Assembly (NCBI GenBank): GCA_004557735.1
Contig: SFFV01000025.1
Coordinates: 1-51,045, forward strand
Direction: 5' to 3'
From: Clostridiales bacterium
Lineage (GTDB): Bacteria > Bacillota > Clostridia > Oscillospirales > Oscillospiraceae
DNA length: 51,045 nucleotides
Shown here: positions 34,038-42,242 of the stretch, piece by piece
Layout of the letters: each line of letters starts with the position of its first letter
Numbering within the stretch: the stretch's first letter is position 1
Notes under the pieces: model-generated
The model's database searches: none
What the model saw: the letters and a program-made list of their open reading frames with translations, nothing else
What the model was told of the DNA's origin: nothing
Made by a program: the position numbers and the translations under genes

Positions 34038-35696
34038 TTACACTTCCATGATGATCGGCAGGATCATCGGGCTGCGGCGGGTCTTTTTGAAGAGATAGCC
34101 GGAAAGGCCGGACTTCACGCGGCTCTTGATGCTCGCCCAGTCGGTGATGCCGTTATCCTCGCAGTAGGAAATGCTCTCCATCGCCACACGGCGCAGCTCG
34201 TCGATGAGCTTGTCGTTTTCCTTTTCGTATACGAAGCCGCGGCTGATGATGTCCGGGCCGGAGATGAGCTGCGCGTTCTCCGCCGAGAGCGTCATAACGA
34301 CGACGACCATGCCCTCGTCGGCGAGGAGCTTGCGGTCGCGCAGCACCACGGTGCCGACGTCGCCGACGCCCATGCCGTCCACAAGCACGCGGCCCGACGG
34401 GACGGTCGCGCCGAGCTTGGCGGATCTGGCGGTCAGCTCAATGACTCTGCCGTTCTCGCCGATGACGATGTTCCGGCGGTCGTGACCCATGGAAACGATC
34501 ATATCGCCGCTCTTATGGAGCATGCGGCGCTCGCCGTGAACCGGGACAAAGAACTTCGGCTTTACCAGCGCGTACATCATTTTGAGCTCTTCCTGACAGG
34601 CGTGGCCCGATACGTGCAGGTCGGTGCCGCGCTCGTAGACGACCTCCGCGCCCTTGGCGAACAGCTCGTCGATGACGCGGGAGATGGTCGTCTCGTTGCC
34701 GGGAATGGCGCTCGCGGAGATGATGACGCGGTCGCCCGGGCCGATATCCACCTGCTTGTGCTCGGAAAACGCCATGCGGTACAGAGCGGACATGCTCTCG
34801 CCCTGGCTGCCGGTGGAGAGGATGACGAGCTTGTTGCGCGGCACGGAGCCGATGCGCTTCATGTCCACGAGAATGCCGTCCGGCACCTTCATATAGCCAA
34901 GCTCCACACAGAGCTTCACCACATTCTCCATGCTGCGCCCCGTAATGCCGACCTTGCGCTTGTACTTGACGGCGAGGTCGATGATCTGGCGGATGCGGTC
35001 GACGTTGGAGGCGAACGTCGTTACGATGATGCGCTTGTCGCAGTCCTTGAAGAGCTGGTCGAAGCGGTCGTGCACCTTGCTCTCGGAGAGCGAGTAGCCG
35101 GGACGCTCCACGTTCGTGGAGTCCATGAGCAGCGCGAGCACGCCCTCGCGTCCCAGCTCGCCGAAGCGCGTGAGATCGGTCATCTCGCCCTGCAGGGGCG
35201 TGACGTCGATCTTGAAGTCGCCGGTCTGGACGACGGTGCCGACCGGCGTTTTGACCGCAAACGCCACAGAGTCGGCGATCGAGTGGTTCACATGGATGAA
35301 CTCCACCTGGAAGCACCCGGCGCTGACCGTCTCGCCCGCCTCAACGGTAACGATCTTCGTCTTATCGAGCAGACCGCGCTCCTGCAGCTTAAGCTGCACA
35401 AGTCCCGCGGTCAGGCGTGTCGCATAGATGGGCGGGTTGATGCGGTCCATCACATACGGCAGAGCGCCGATGTGGTCCTCGTGGCCGTGCGTGAGGAATA
35501 TGCCCCGGATGCGGCTCTTGTTCTTCACAAGATAGCTCACATCGGGAATGACAACATCCACGCCGTACATATCGTCGTCCGGGAAGCCCATGCCGCAGTC
35601 CACGACAATGATATCCCGGCCGTACTCGTACGCCGTGAGGTTCTTGCCGATCTCGTTGAGACCGCCAAGGGGAATGATCTTCAGTTTTTGTGCCAT
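34038..35696 (-). CDS. rnj: Ribonuclease J
   Basis: 552 aa. Metallo-beta-lactamase domain with HGHEDH at residues 70-75, beta-CASP domain with VTTFASNVDRI, and the late HVSGHACQEELK zinc motif; the C-terminal ~100 residues form the dimerisation domain. RNase J is both a 5'-3' exonuclease and an endonuclease in mRNA decay and rRNA maturation. Its ribosome site is unusually far (GGAG about 13 nt before the ATG), and the 100-nt leader has two hairpins (35736-35793). Confidence 0.95.
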   Translation of the reverse strand: MAQKLKIIPLGGLNEIGKNLTAYEYGRDIIVVDCGMGFPDDDMYGVDVVIPDVSYLVKNKSRIRGIFLTHGHEDHIGALPYVMDRINPPIYATRLTAGLVQLKLQERGLLDKTKIVTVEAGETVSAGCFQVEFIHVNHSIADSVAFAVKTPVGTVVQTGDFKIDVTPLQGEMTDLTRFGELGREGVLALLMDSTNVERPGYSLSESKVHDRFDQLFKDCDKRIIVTTFASNVDRIRQIIDLAVKYKRKVGITGRSMENVVKLCVELGYMKVPDGILVDMKRIGSVPRNKLVILSTGSQGESMSALYRMAFSEHKQVDIGPGDRVIISASAIPGNETTISRVIDELFAKGAEVVYERGTDLHVSGHACQEELKMMYALVKPKFFVPVHGERRMLHKSGDMIVSMGHDRRNIVIGENGRVIELTARSAKLGATVPSGRVLVDGMGVGDVGTVVLRDRKLLADEGMVVVVMTLSAENAQLISGPDIISRGFVYEKENDKLIDELRRVAMESISYCEDNGITDWASIKSRVKSGLSGYLFKKTRRSPMILPIIMEV

Positions 35697-35735
35697 AGAA
35701 AAATAAATACTCCTGTTTGAATAAAGATTTTATGT

Positions 35736-35793
35736 ATCCGGACGGGCTGCACCCTTACCGGATTATGTTCGCGGTTGGAGAGGTTTATACCTC
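35736..35793 (-). promoter_or_regulatory. Paired hairpins in the RNase J leader
   Basis: ATCCGG (35736-35741) pairs with CCGGAT (35758-35763) around an inner GGG/CCC stem, and GAGGT/ACCTC (35780-35793) forms a second small hairpin next to the recR stop. No promoter was recognised in this gap, so the hairpins may mark processing of a recR-rnj transcript. Confidence 0.4.
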
Positions 35794-35795
35794 CG

Positions 35796-36398
35796 TTACA
35801 TTTCTCTTCTGCCTTCGAGTGCTTTGAGCATGGTGGCGTCGTCCGCGTACTCGAGATTCGAGCCGACCGGCACGCCGAAACCGAGACGCGTGGTGCGGAC
35901 GCCGAAGGGCTTCAAAAGGCGCGAGAGATACATTGCCGTGGCATCGCCCTCGGTGTCGGGGTTCGTGGCAAGGATGACCTCCTCCACCCCGCCCTGCGCC
36001 ACGCGCTCCAAAAGCTCGCGGATGCGCAGATCGTCCGGCCCGACGCGGTTCATCGGCGAAAGAGCGCCGTGCAGCACATGGTACAATCCGCGGTATTCCC
36101 GGCTGCGCTCGATGCTCAGCACGTCGCGCGGCTCGGAGACGACGCAGATCGTTGCCTTGTCCCGGCTGTCGGACGCGCACACAGAGCAAAGCTCGCCATC
36201 CGTCAGGTTCTGGCACACCGGGCAGGTATGGACGCTCTTCTTCGCTTCGAGCACGGCGTTGGCAAAGCGCTCCGCTTCCTCCTGCGGGAGCGAGAGCACA
36301 TGAAACGCCAGCCGCTGCGCGCTCTTGCGCCCGATGCCGGGGAGAGCGGCGAAGCCGTCGATGAGGTTTTCCATAGCCGCCGGAAAGAACGATGCCAT
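35796..36398 (-). CDS. recR: Recombination mediator protein RecR
   Basis: 200 aa, standard RecR length. Helix-hairpin-helix ALPGIGRKSAQRLAFH, zinc finger CPVC..ELCSVC, Toprim domain VILATNPDTEGDATA and Walker-like C-terminus. It works with RecO/RecF to load RecA at gaps. It follows rpe after a 24-bp gap. dnaX, its frequent partner, is not next to it. Confidence 0.95.
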   Translation of the reverse strand: MASFFPAAMENLIDGFAALPGIGRKSAQRLAFHVLSLPQEEAERFANAVLEAKKSVHTCPVCQNLTDGELCSVCASDSRDKATICVVSEPRDVLSIERSREYRGLYHVLHGALSPMNRVGPDDLRIRELLERVAQGGVEEVILATNPDTEGDATAMYLSRLLKPFGVRTTRLGFGVPVGSNLEYADDATMLKALEGRREM

Positions 36399-36422
36399 AA
36401 TACTGTATTTCTCCTTAAAAAA

Positions 36423-37076
36423 TCAGGCGTTTCGGATCGAAGAAAGAGCCGCGGCGCGGTCTGCGCTGCCGAAAACGGCGCTGCCCGCCACAAGCACGCT
36501 GCACCCGGCCGCCTTGACAAGAGGCGCGGTGTTTGCATCGATGCCGCCGTCGCACTCGAGCGCGCAGGAAAGACCGCGCTCGGCGATCCAGCCGCGGATC
36601 GTTTCGATCTTGGGGATCATGTCCGCCATAAACTTCTGCCCGCCGAAGCCCGGCTCGACCGTCATCACGAGCACCATGTCGAGCTCCTCAAGCCACGGGA
36701 GCACCGCTTCCGCCGCCGTCGCGGGCTTGAGCGCCACGGCCGCCATCTTTCCCGCCGCCCGGATGGCTGCAATGGCCGCGCCGACTTCCTCCGGCGTGTC
36801 CGCCTCCGCGTGCACCGTTACGAGATCCGCCCCCGCATCGCAGAAGCGCCGGGCGTACCGCACGGGCTTTTCGATCATGAGGTGGACGTCGAGAAACATG
36901 TCGGTCGCCTTCCGCACCGAGGCGAGCACGGGAAGGCCGATGGAGATGTTCGGGACAAATACGCCGTCCATCACGTCGAAATGAATCCAGTCCGCGCCGC
37001 CGCGGCGAACGGATTCGATCTCCTCGCCCAGACGGGCGAAATCGGCGGACAGAATGGACGGGGCGATCTTCAGCAT
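36423..37076 (-). CDS. rpe: Ribulose-phosphate 3-epimerase
   Basis: 217 aa TIM barrel. It interconverts ribulose-5-P and xylulose-5-P. Metal and catalytic residues lie in APSILSADF (Ser/Asp), IHFDVMDG (His, Asp), VHLMIEKP (His) and ECDGGID (Asp). TVEPGFGGQKF is the phosphate gripper. CGGAGGA precedes the ATG. With rpiB at 17284 it completes pentose-phosphate isomerisation steps in this window. A long leader from its own promoter lies upstream. Confidence 0.95.
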   Translation of the reverse strand: MLKIAPSILSADFARLGEEIESVRRGGADWIHFDVMDGVFVPNISIGLPVLASVRKATDMFLDVHLMIEKPVRYARRFCDAGADLVTVHAEADTPEEVGAAIAAIRAAGKMAAVALKPATAAEAVLPWLEELDMVLVMTVEPGFGGQKFMADMIPKIETIRGWIAERGLSCALECDGGIDANTAPLVKAAGCSVLVAGSAVFGSADRAAALSSIRNA

Positions 37077-37163
37077 AACGCGATTCCTCCGATATGTGTC
37101 GCGGGGTCGTCCCCCGGCATAAGTATGGTTGCGGGCAGATGCTCGAGCGCTGTCTTTTTGATA

Positions 37164-37193
37164 CGGGAAACGCCGGCAGCCCGGCGTTTCCCG
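37164..37193 (-). promoter_or_regulatory. Perfect 13-bp hairpin in the rpe leader
   Basis: 37164-37176 pairs with 37181-37193 around a 4-nt loop, inside the ~135-nt leader transcribed from 37213 towards rpe. No T-run follows on either strand, so it is not a simple terminator. Confidence 0.5.
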
Positions 37194-37219
37194 GCTGTGC
37201 GCCTACAGAGCCAATTTGT

Positions 37220-37248
37220 ATTATATACCAAACTGTCCCGCAATTCAA
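37220..37248 (-). promoter_or_regulatory. Promoter for rpe-recR-rnj
   Basis: Minus-strand TTGAAT (37243-37248) and TATAAT (37220-37225) are 17 bp apart. Transcription would start near 37213, giving an unusually long leader before the rpe ATG at 37076. Confidence 0.75.
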
Positions 37249-37270
37249 GGGAACAGATACACAACTGTGC

Positions 37271-37299
37271 TTGACGGAAAGGGTGAATCCATGTAAAAT
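37271..37299 (+). promoter_or_regulatory. Promoter for the xpaC-like/telA-like pair
   Basis: TTGACG (37271-37276) and TAAAAT (37294-37299) with 17 bp between them, 30 bp before the ATG; divergent from the rpe promoter 23 bp away. Confidence 0.75.
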
Positions 37300-37328
37300 A
37301 TAGTGTGATTCTCAAAGGAGGCGGTTTT

Positions 37329-38165
37329 ATGCGGAAGAGGCGCCGCCGCGGCCCGGGGCCGATCGGCACGATTGTTCTTATATGGGTGTTTTTTGCCATC
37401 ATCCTGCCGCTCGTCCGGCTGTCCGGCGGACTGATCGCCGCCGGTCTCGCCATTATGGCGTCCGTATGGGCCGTCAATGCGCTGCGCCGCAAGGCGGAAA
37501 AAGCCGGGGACAAGCAGACGCCGGAGGCGATCCCCGTACAGTATACGGAGGCATCGCCGGAATCGGAAGAGGCCGCCGCGCAGGAAGCCCCCGCCGAGGA
37601 CCCAAGCCCCTACCCGCCCGAAGTGCAGGCCATTATCAACGAGGGCCGCGTGGCTCTCAGGGAAATGGGCCGGCTGTACGCCTCCATCCCCAACCCGGAG
37701 ATCCGCCGCCGCATCAACGAGCTGATGAGCGTTTCCGACAAGATCATCCGCGACGCCATCGACGATCCCGCCGACGTGCCGCAGATCCGGAAGTTTCTCG
37801 ATTTTTATCTCCCCACAACGCTCCGCCTGCTCAATGCCTACGACCGCATGAACGCGCAGGAGTACGCCGGGGAGAACATCACCGGCTCGATGGAGCGTAT
37901 CGAGGAAATGCTCGATACGACGATCGCCGCCTACAAAAAGCAGCTCGACGCGCTCTTCGCCAATCAGGCCGCCGATATCCAGATGGATATCGACACGATG
38001 AACGCCATGCTCGCCCGCGAGGGGCTCGGCGGCAAGGGCTATCTTGACATCAAGGATTTTATGAAGCAGTACGAACCGCAGCAGAGCGCCGCCGCGCCTG
38101 CCCCCGCATCCGCATCCGATATCCGCTCCGAACAAACGATGAAAGGAAGCACCTCCAATGGATGA
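37329..38165 (+). CDS. XpaC-like membrane protein (5-bromo-4-chloroindolyl phosphate hydrolysis family)
   Basis: 278 aa. A basic N-terminus is followed by two hydrophobic helices at about 12-50, then an Ala/Glu/Pro-rich linker and a helical domain (about 85-245) with repeated heptad-like patterns. This order fits XpaC-family proteins, which commonly sit beside TelA. Function is poorly known; the historical name reflects a reporter phenotype rather than a proven enzyme. AAAGGAGG precedes ATG 37329. The stop overlaps the next gene by 8 nt. Confidence 0.72.
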   Translation: MRKRRRRGPGPIGTIVLIWVFFAIILPLVRLSGGLIAAGLAIMASVWAVNALRRKAEKAGDKQTPEAIPVQYTEASPESEEAAAQEAPAEDPSPYPPEVQAIINEGRVALREMGRLYASIPNPEIRRRINELMSVSDKIIRDAIDDPADVPQIRKFLDFYLPTTLRLLNAYDRMNAQEYAGENITGSMERIEEMLDTTIAAYKKQLDALFANQAADIQMDIDTMNAMLAREGLGGKGYLDIKDFMKQYEPQQSAAAPAPASASDIRSEQTMKGSTSNG

Positions 38166-39318
38166 AAAAACTTACGTTCCTTCCCTGACGCTCAACCCCA
38201 CGCAGGCCGCCGCGCAGGAAGCCCCCGCCGCTCCGCAGCTCGTTGTCGAGGAGGAAAAGCCCGCCATTGAGCCGGAAAAGCTCGACATCGACCGTCTCTC
38301 GCCCGAGGAGCAGGCCGCCGTGCGCGAGTTTGCCAAGCAGATCGACGTGACCGATACAAATCTTGTTCTCTCCTACGGCGCCGCCGCGCAGAAGAACATT
38401 GCCGATTTCTCCGGTGCCGCGCTCGGCAAGGTCCGCACGAAGGACATGGGCGAGGTCGGCGATATGCTCACGAGCCTCGTCGTAGAGCTGAAGGATCTCG
38501 ATTACGACGAAGCCGAGCAGAAAAAGGGCTTTCTCGGTCTTTTCAAAAAGGCCTCCCGCTCTCTGGAGGAAACGAAGGCGAAGTTCGACAAGGCCGAGGT
38601 GAACGTGGACAAGATCACCCAGCAGCTGCAGAACCATCAGGTCGTTCTCGCAAAGGACATCGCCTCGCTCGACCGCATGTTTGAGCTGAATCAGGCGTAT
38701 TTCAAGGAGCTCACGATGTATATCATCGCGGGCAAGCTCCGCATTCAGGAGCTGCGCGAGAAGGATCTCGCCGAGCTGCGTGCGAAGGCGGAAAAGTCCG
38801 GTCTGCCCGAGGACGCGCAGGCCGTGAACGATTTCACGAACCTCATCGGCCGCTTTGAGAAGAAGCTGCACGATCTTGAGCTGACCCGCACGATCTCCCT
38901 GCAGATGTCCCCGCAGATCCGCATGATCCAGAATAACGACCTTCTTATGACCGAGAAGATCCAGACCGCCATCGTGAACACCATCCCCCTCTGGAAGAGC
39001 CAGATGGTGCTGGGGCTGAGCATGTACCACTCCAAGCAGGCAATGGACGCCTCCCACGCCGTTTCCGACGTGACGAACCGGCTCCTGCTGAGCAACGCCG
39101 AGGCGCTCCACACCGGCTCGGTCGAGGTTGCGAAGGAATCCGAGCGCGGCATTGTTGATCTGGAAACGCTCAAGAAAACGAACGAGCACCTCATTTCCAC
39201 ACTGGAAGAAGTCCGCCAGATTCAGGACGACGGCCGCGCCCGCCGCGCCCAGGCCGAGGAAGAGCTCGGCCGCATTGAGGGCGAGCTTAAGCAGAAGCTC
39301 ATGGATATGAGGGGCTAA
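38158..39318 (+). CDS. TelA-family toxic anion resistance protein
   Basis: 386 aa, soluble, predominantly helical, with long coiled-coil-prone stretches between about 125 and 260. Landmarks of the TelA (tellurite resistance) family are GKVRTKDMGEVGDMLTSLV, the KKGFLGLFKKASRSLEE region, YIIAGKLRIQELRE and MNT-type TIPLWKSQMVLGL. Members link to tellurite and cell-envelope stress resistance; mechanism unknown. Overlap with the XpaC-like gene indicates coupled expression. AAAGGAAG lies upstream of the ATG. Confidence 0.88.
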   Translation: MDEKTYVPSLTLNPTQAAAQEAPAAPQLVVEEEKPAIEPEKLDIDRLSPEEQAAVREFAKQIDVTDTNLVLSYGAAAQKNIADFSGAALGKVRTKDMGEVGDMLTSLVVELKDLDYDEAEQKKGFLGLFKKASRSLEETKAKFDKAEVNVDKITQQLQNHQVVLAKDIASLDRMFELNQAYFKELTMYIIAGKLRIQELREKDLAELRAKAEKSGLPEDAQAVNDFTNLIGRFEKKLHDLELTRTISLQMSPQIRMIQNNDLLMTEKIQTAIVNTIPLWKSQMVLGLSMYHSKQAMDASHAVSDVTNRLLLSNAEALHTGSVEVAKESERGIVDLETLKKTNEHLISTLEEVRQIQDDGRARRAQAEEELGRIEGELKQKLMDMRG

Positions 39319-39341
39319 CGCTCCCCAACGAAACCCACGCA

Positions 39342-39394
39342 CGTAAAAAGGTCCTGCCGCAGAATTTGTCATTCTGCGACAGGTCCTTTTTACG
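39342..39394. terminator. Long bidirectional terminator between telA-like gene and folC
   Basis: A 24-bp stem with two mismatches (39342-39365 with 39371-39394) has a 5-nt loop and symmetric AAAAA/TTTTT tracts. Its 3' edge overlaps the end of folC by about 5 bp. Confidence 0.85.
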
Positions 39395-40658
39395 CTTTCA
39401 TAAAAGCCTCGCGGATCTCGCCCATAAGATAAAGCGAGCCGCAGGCGACGACGGGGATCTCCCCGCCGCTTTCCTCCACCGCGCGGTGCGCGCCCTCTGC
39501 CGCCGACGCGCACACGGCCGCGTCCGCGCCTTTTGCGCGCAGACAGGCGCACAGAGCGTCCGCGCTCAGCGCGCGCGGCGAGCCCGGCGTCAGGCAGAAG
39601 AACTTCTTCCCGTACGGCAGCAGCCGCGCGAGCATTGCCTCATAATTCTTGTCCGCGAGCACGCCGAGCAGAAAAATGACCTTCTTCCCCGGCAGATACT
39701 CGTCCAGACTGCGCGCAAGCGCCTCGACGCACTGCGGGTTATGCGCGCCGTCGGCAATGACGGGCGGGTTTGTCCGCAGCAGCTCAAACCTCGCCTCCCA
39801 GCGCGCCGCGGAAAGCCCCTCGCGCAGAGCGCTCTCCGGGATACGCCAGCCCTTTTCGCGCAGCACGCCGACCGTTTCGATGGCGAGCGCCGCGTTATTG
39901 AGCTGATGCGCGCCGAGCAGATGCAGCGTCAGATCCTTTTCGTCCTTATAATCGAACCGCTGCCCGGCGAGCGAGTGCTCCCGCGAGCGCAGCGTGTCAA
40001 ACGCCGCCGGGCGCCATGCGGCGTTTCGTTCGGCGCAAATCTCCCGGTATACCGCGTCCACGGCGGCGTCCACCGGGTATGTAACGGCGGTCGTGCCGGG
40101 CTTGATGATCCCGGCCTTTTCGCGCGCGATCCCGGAGAGCGTGCGGCCGAGAACGGCGGTGTGCTCGAGACCGATGTTCGTAATAACGGCGGCTTCGGGC
40201 GAGGATATCACGTTCGTCGCATCGAGCCGCCCGCCGAGGCCGACCTCGAGCACAACGGCGCCGCATTTCTCCGCGGCGAAATACCAAAAGCCCATCGCGG
40301 TGAGGATCTCAAACTCCGTGGGCGCGTCGGACATGCCGCCGGCGGCCTCCTTCACGGCTTCGGCGGCGCGGCAGAGCGCCGCGTCGGGGATGTCCGAGCC
40401 GTCAATGCGGAACCGCTCGTTCACGCGCACAAGGTGCGGGGAGGTGTAAAGCCCCGTTTTCTGCCCCGCCGCCGTCAGGATCGAGGCAAGCATCATGCTC
40501 GTCGAGCCCTTGCCGTTCGTCCCGGCGACGTGGATAAATTTCAGGCTGTCCTGCGGGTTTCCCAGCCGGTGCATCAGCTCGCGCATTCGCTCCAGACCGA
40601 GGCGGCTTCCCTTCCAGTCGGTGGCGTGGATAAAAGCGAGCGCTTCGTTAAGCTCCAT
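39390..40658 (-). CDS. folC: Folylpolyglutamate synthase (dihydrofolate synthase-type)
   Basis: 422 aa Mur-ligase-like enzyme that adds glutamate residues to folates, retaining them in the cell. P-loop GTNGKGS at residues 46-52, SPHLVRVNERF, EVGLGGRLDATN and the C-terminal ADGAHNPQ are diagnostic. The ATG at 40658 overlaps the folT gene end by 11 nt. It lies downstream of a THF riboswitch together with the folate transporter, so uptake and retention share a control. Confidence 0.94.
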   Translation of the reverse strand: MELNEALAFIHATDWKGSRLGLERMRELMHRLGNPQDSLKFIHVAGTNGKGSTSMMLASILTAAGQKTGLYTSPHLVRVNERFRIDGSDIPDAALCRAAEAVKEAAGGMSDAPTEFEILTAMGFWYFAAEKCGAVVLEVGLGGRLDATNVISSPEAAVITNIGLEHTAVLGRTLSGIAREKAGIIKPGTTAVTYPVDAAVDAVYREICAERNAAWRPAAFDTLRSREHSLAGQRFDYKDEKDLTLHLLGAHQLNNAALAIETVGVLREKGWRIPESALREGLSAARWEARFELLRTNPPVIADGAHNPQCVEALARSLDEYLPGKKVIFLLGVLADKNYEAMLARLLPYGKKFFCLTPGSPRALSADALCACLRAKGADAAVCASAAEGAHRAVEESGGEIPVVACGSLYLMGEIREAFMKA

Positions 40659-41187
40659 GTGTTTTCTCTCCCTCTCCGGGCAGCGCGCGCCGCACGCGCG
40701 CGCACAGCTTCGGCAGCACAAGGCCGAATACGACCGCCTTCACGATGCACACCGCGCCGCGCGGCAGCAGCATGGCCGAGATGAAACCCGGAAACCAGTA
40801 GCCGTAGATCCTCGCGTCAATATACATGACGAGCGTGTTGAGCGCCGTGACGAGCGCCTCGGCAGCCACGACAATGCCGACCGTCTGTTTGGCGGTAAGC
40901 GAAAAGCCGCGGCGTTTGGCGTAAAACCCGGTTACGAGGCCCGCAAGCATATAAGGCAGTATCCAAAGCGGCGTCGTGACCGAAACGCCGTAGCGCAGAA
41001 GCTGGTACAGCAGCGTCCCCACGAACCCGACGGCGAGGCCGTCCAGCGGGCCGAAGAGCAGCGCGCCGAGCAGTATGGGGAAGCTCTCAAACGTGATCTT
41101 GATGCTGTTGAGGTCGAGCGCGAGCGCGCCAAGCGCCGCGCACATCGCCGCCAGCACGGCGTTCAGGGCGAGTTTTCTTGTTTTCAT
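40648..41187 (-). CDS. folT: ECF transporter substrate-binding component for folate (FolT-like)
   Basis: 179 aa with about six transmembrane helices. It begins KTRKLALNAVLAAMCAALGAL, typical of ECF S components (the AxxxA surface for the T component). Folate specificity is inferred from two linked facts: a THF riboswitch precedes it and folC follows. Energy-coupling EcfA/EcfT genes are not in the window and are presumably shared. Its AAAGGAG lies within the 3' arm of the riboswitch terminator hairpin, 12 nt before the ATG. Confidence 0.85.
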   Translation of the reverse strand: MKTRKLALNAVLAAMCAALGALALDLNSIKITFESFPILLGALLFGPLDGLAVGFVGTLLYQLLRYGVSVTTPLWILPYMLAGLVTGFYAKRRGFSLTAKQTVGIVVAAEALVTALNTLVMYIDARIYGYWFPGFISAMLLPRGAVCIVKAVVFGLVLPKLCARVRRALPGEGEKTHGA

Positions 41188-41192
41188 GGCGT

Positions 41193-41229
41193 AAAAAGAC
41201 TCCTTTCGTGACAGTTGCCACGGAAGGAG
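41193..41229 (-). terminator. Expression-platform terminator of the THF riboswitch
   Basis: On the minus strand CTCCTTCCGTG (41219-41229) pairs, with one mismatch, with CACGAAAGGAG (41200-41210), followed by TCTTTTT. The 3' arm includes the folT ribosome site, so folding could end transcription and also hide that site. Confidence 0.78.
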
Positions 41230-41243
41230 CGGTATCCTCGGGT

Positions 41244-41366
41244 GGCAGCGGATGCGGGGCAAAACCGCACGGCTCTCGCCGCTTCGTCCGCGGACAACAT
41301 CCCATTCCGCGGCACTTCAGCATAGGCCGGAACCCCGGCCGCTGCAACGCTTTGCACCTACTCTGT
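41244..41366 (-). ncRNA. Tetrahydrofolate riboswitch
   Basis: The conserved THF aptamer blocks occur in order on the minus strand: GAGTAGGTG, then AAGTG, GAATGGGATGTTGTC (GGGATG at 41298-41303), CGAAGCGGCGAGAGCCG, and GCATCCGCT. An additional hairpin, GGCCGG-GGTT-CCGGCC, sits between the first block and AAGTG. The position upstream of folT-folC agrees with the known targets of this class. Confidence 0.88.
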
Positions 41367-41387
41367 CATGTGTTTTCCGGTTTGGAT

Positions 41388-42242
41388 TTATTTTAACCGG
41401 CGCGCCGCGGCTTTTGCCGTGTGCGCGGCCAGTACCGCCGTGGTGAGCGCGCCGACGCCGCCCGGCACAGGCGTAACGGCGCGAACGATGGATTCCGCTT
41501 CGGCAAACGCGACGTCGCCGCAGAGCGTCTGCGTTTCCTCGTTATAGTGTATGCCGACGTCGATGACCGTCTGTCCGGCGTGGAAATACGCCGCGCCGAC
41601 GCTCTCGCGCCGCCCGGTCGCGGCGACGAGGATGTCCGCCCCGCGCGCGATCTGCGCGGCATTTTCGGTTTTCGAGTGGCAGAGCGTCGCCGTCGCGCCG
41701 CGGTGCAGCAAAAGCATCGCCGCCGGGCGCCCGACGACGAGACTGCGCCCGAGTACAACGGCGTGTTTCCCCTCGACGGGGATGTGATAAAAATCCAGCA
41801 GCTCCATCACCGCCTGCGCCGTGCAGGGGGCGAACCCCCCGTCCGTCCCGGCATACACCGCGGCGAGAGAGCCCTCCGTTGCGCCGTCTACGTCCTTTTC
41901 CGGCGCAATGGCGCGCAGTATGCGCGCCTCGTCCAGCGCCGGGGGCAGCGGGCGCAGCAGCAGTATGCCGTGTACCGATGCATCGGCGCTCAGACCGCGC
42001 AGCGTTTCTTCCAATTCCCCGCCGGAAACGCTCTCCGGAAAGGAAACGCGCCGCGTTTCGATGCCTATGCCGGCGCAGCGCTTCACGGCGGCCCGCTCGT
42101 AGGACAGATCGTCCTCCCGCGCTCCGAGGCGCACGGCGGCGAGCGTCGGGATAATGCCTTTTTCGCGCAGCGCGGATACGGTCTGCGCCGTTTTTTCGTT
42201 GAGCGCGGCGGCAGCGGGCGCGCCGCGGAGAAGCATGCTCAT
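41388..42242 (-). CDS. folD: Bifunctional methylenetetrahydrofolate dehydrogenase/cyclohydrolase FolD
   Basis: 284 aa. Active-site Tyr48 and Lys54 lie in SYERAAVK; the PLPP segment (LLLRPLPP) and EKDVDGATEGSLA match the FolD folate site, and VVLGRSLVVGRPAAMLLL is the NAD(P)-binding loop. It interconverts methylene-, methenyl- and formyl-THF. The presence of a separate FchA cyclohydrolase means dehydrogenase may be its main role. The ATG shares one base with the fchA stop (TGATG). Confidence 0.93.
   Translation of the reverse strand: MSMLLRGAPAAAALNEKTAQTVSALREKGIIPTLAAVRLGAREDDLSYERAAVKRCAGIGIETRRVSFPESVSGGELEETLRGLSADASVHGILLLRPLPPALDEARILRAIAPEKDVDGATEGSLAAVYAGTDGGFAPCTAQAVMELLDFYHIPVEGKHAVVLGRSLVVGRPAAMLLLHRGATATLCHSKTENAAQIARGADILVAATGRRESVGAAYFHAGQTVIDVGIHYNEETQTLCGDVAFAEAESIVRAVTPVPGGVGALTTAVLAAHTAKAAARRLK

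Noticed and set aside
35731..35800. Riboswitch-like ACCCTTACCGG segment upstream of rnj on the plus strand
   Set aside because: It has only scattered resemblance to TPP elements, on the wrong strand for rnj, and the core blocks are missing.
37074..37121. Short ORF of 16 codons overlapping the rpe start (begins MPGDDPATH)
   Set aside because: No ribosome site precedes it, and the resemblance of its first residues to DeoD proteins is too short to mean anything.
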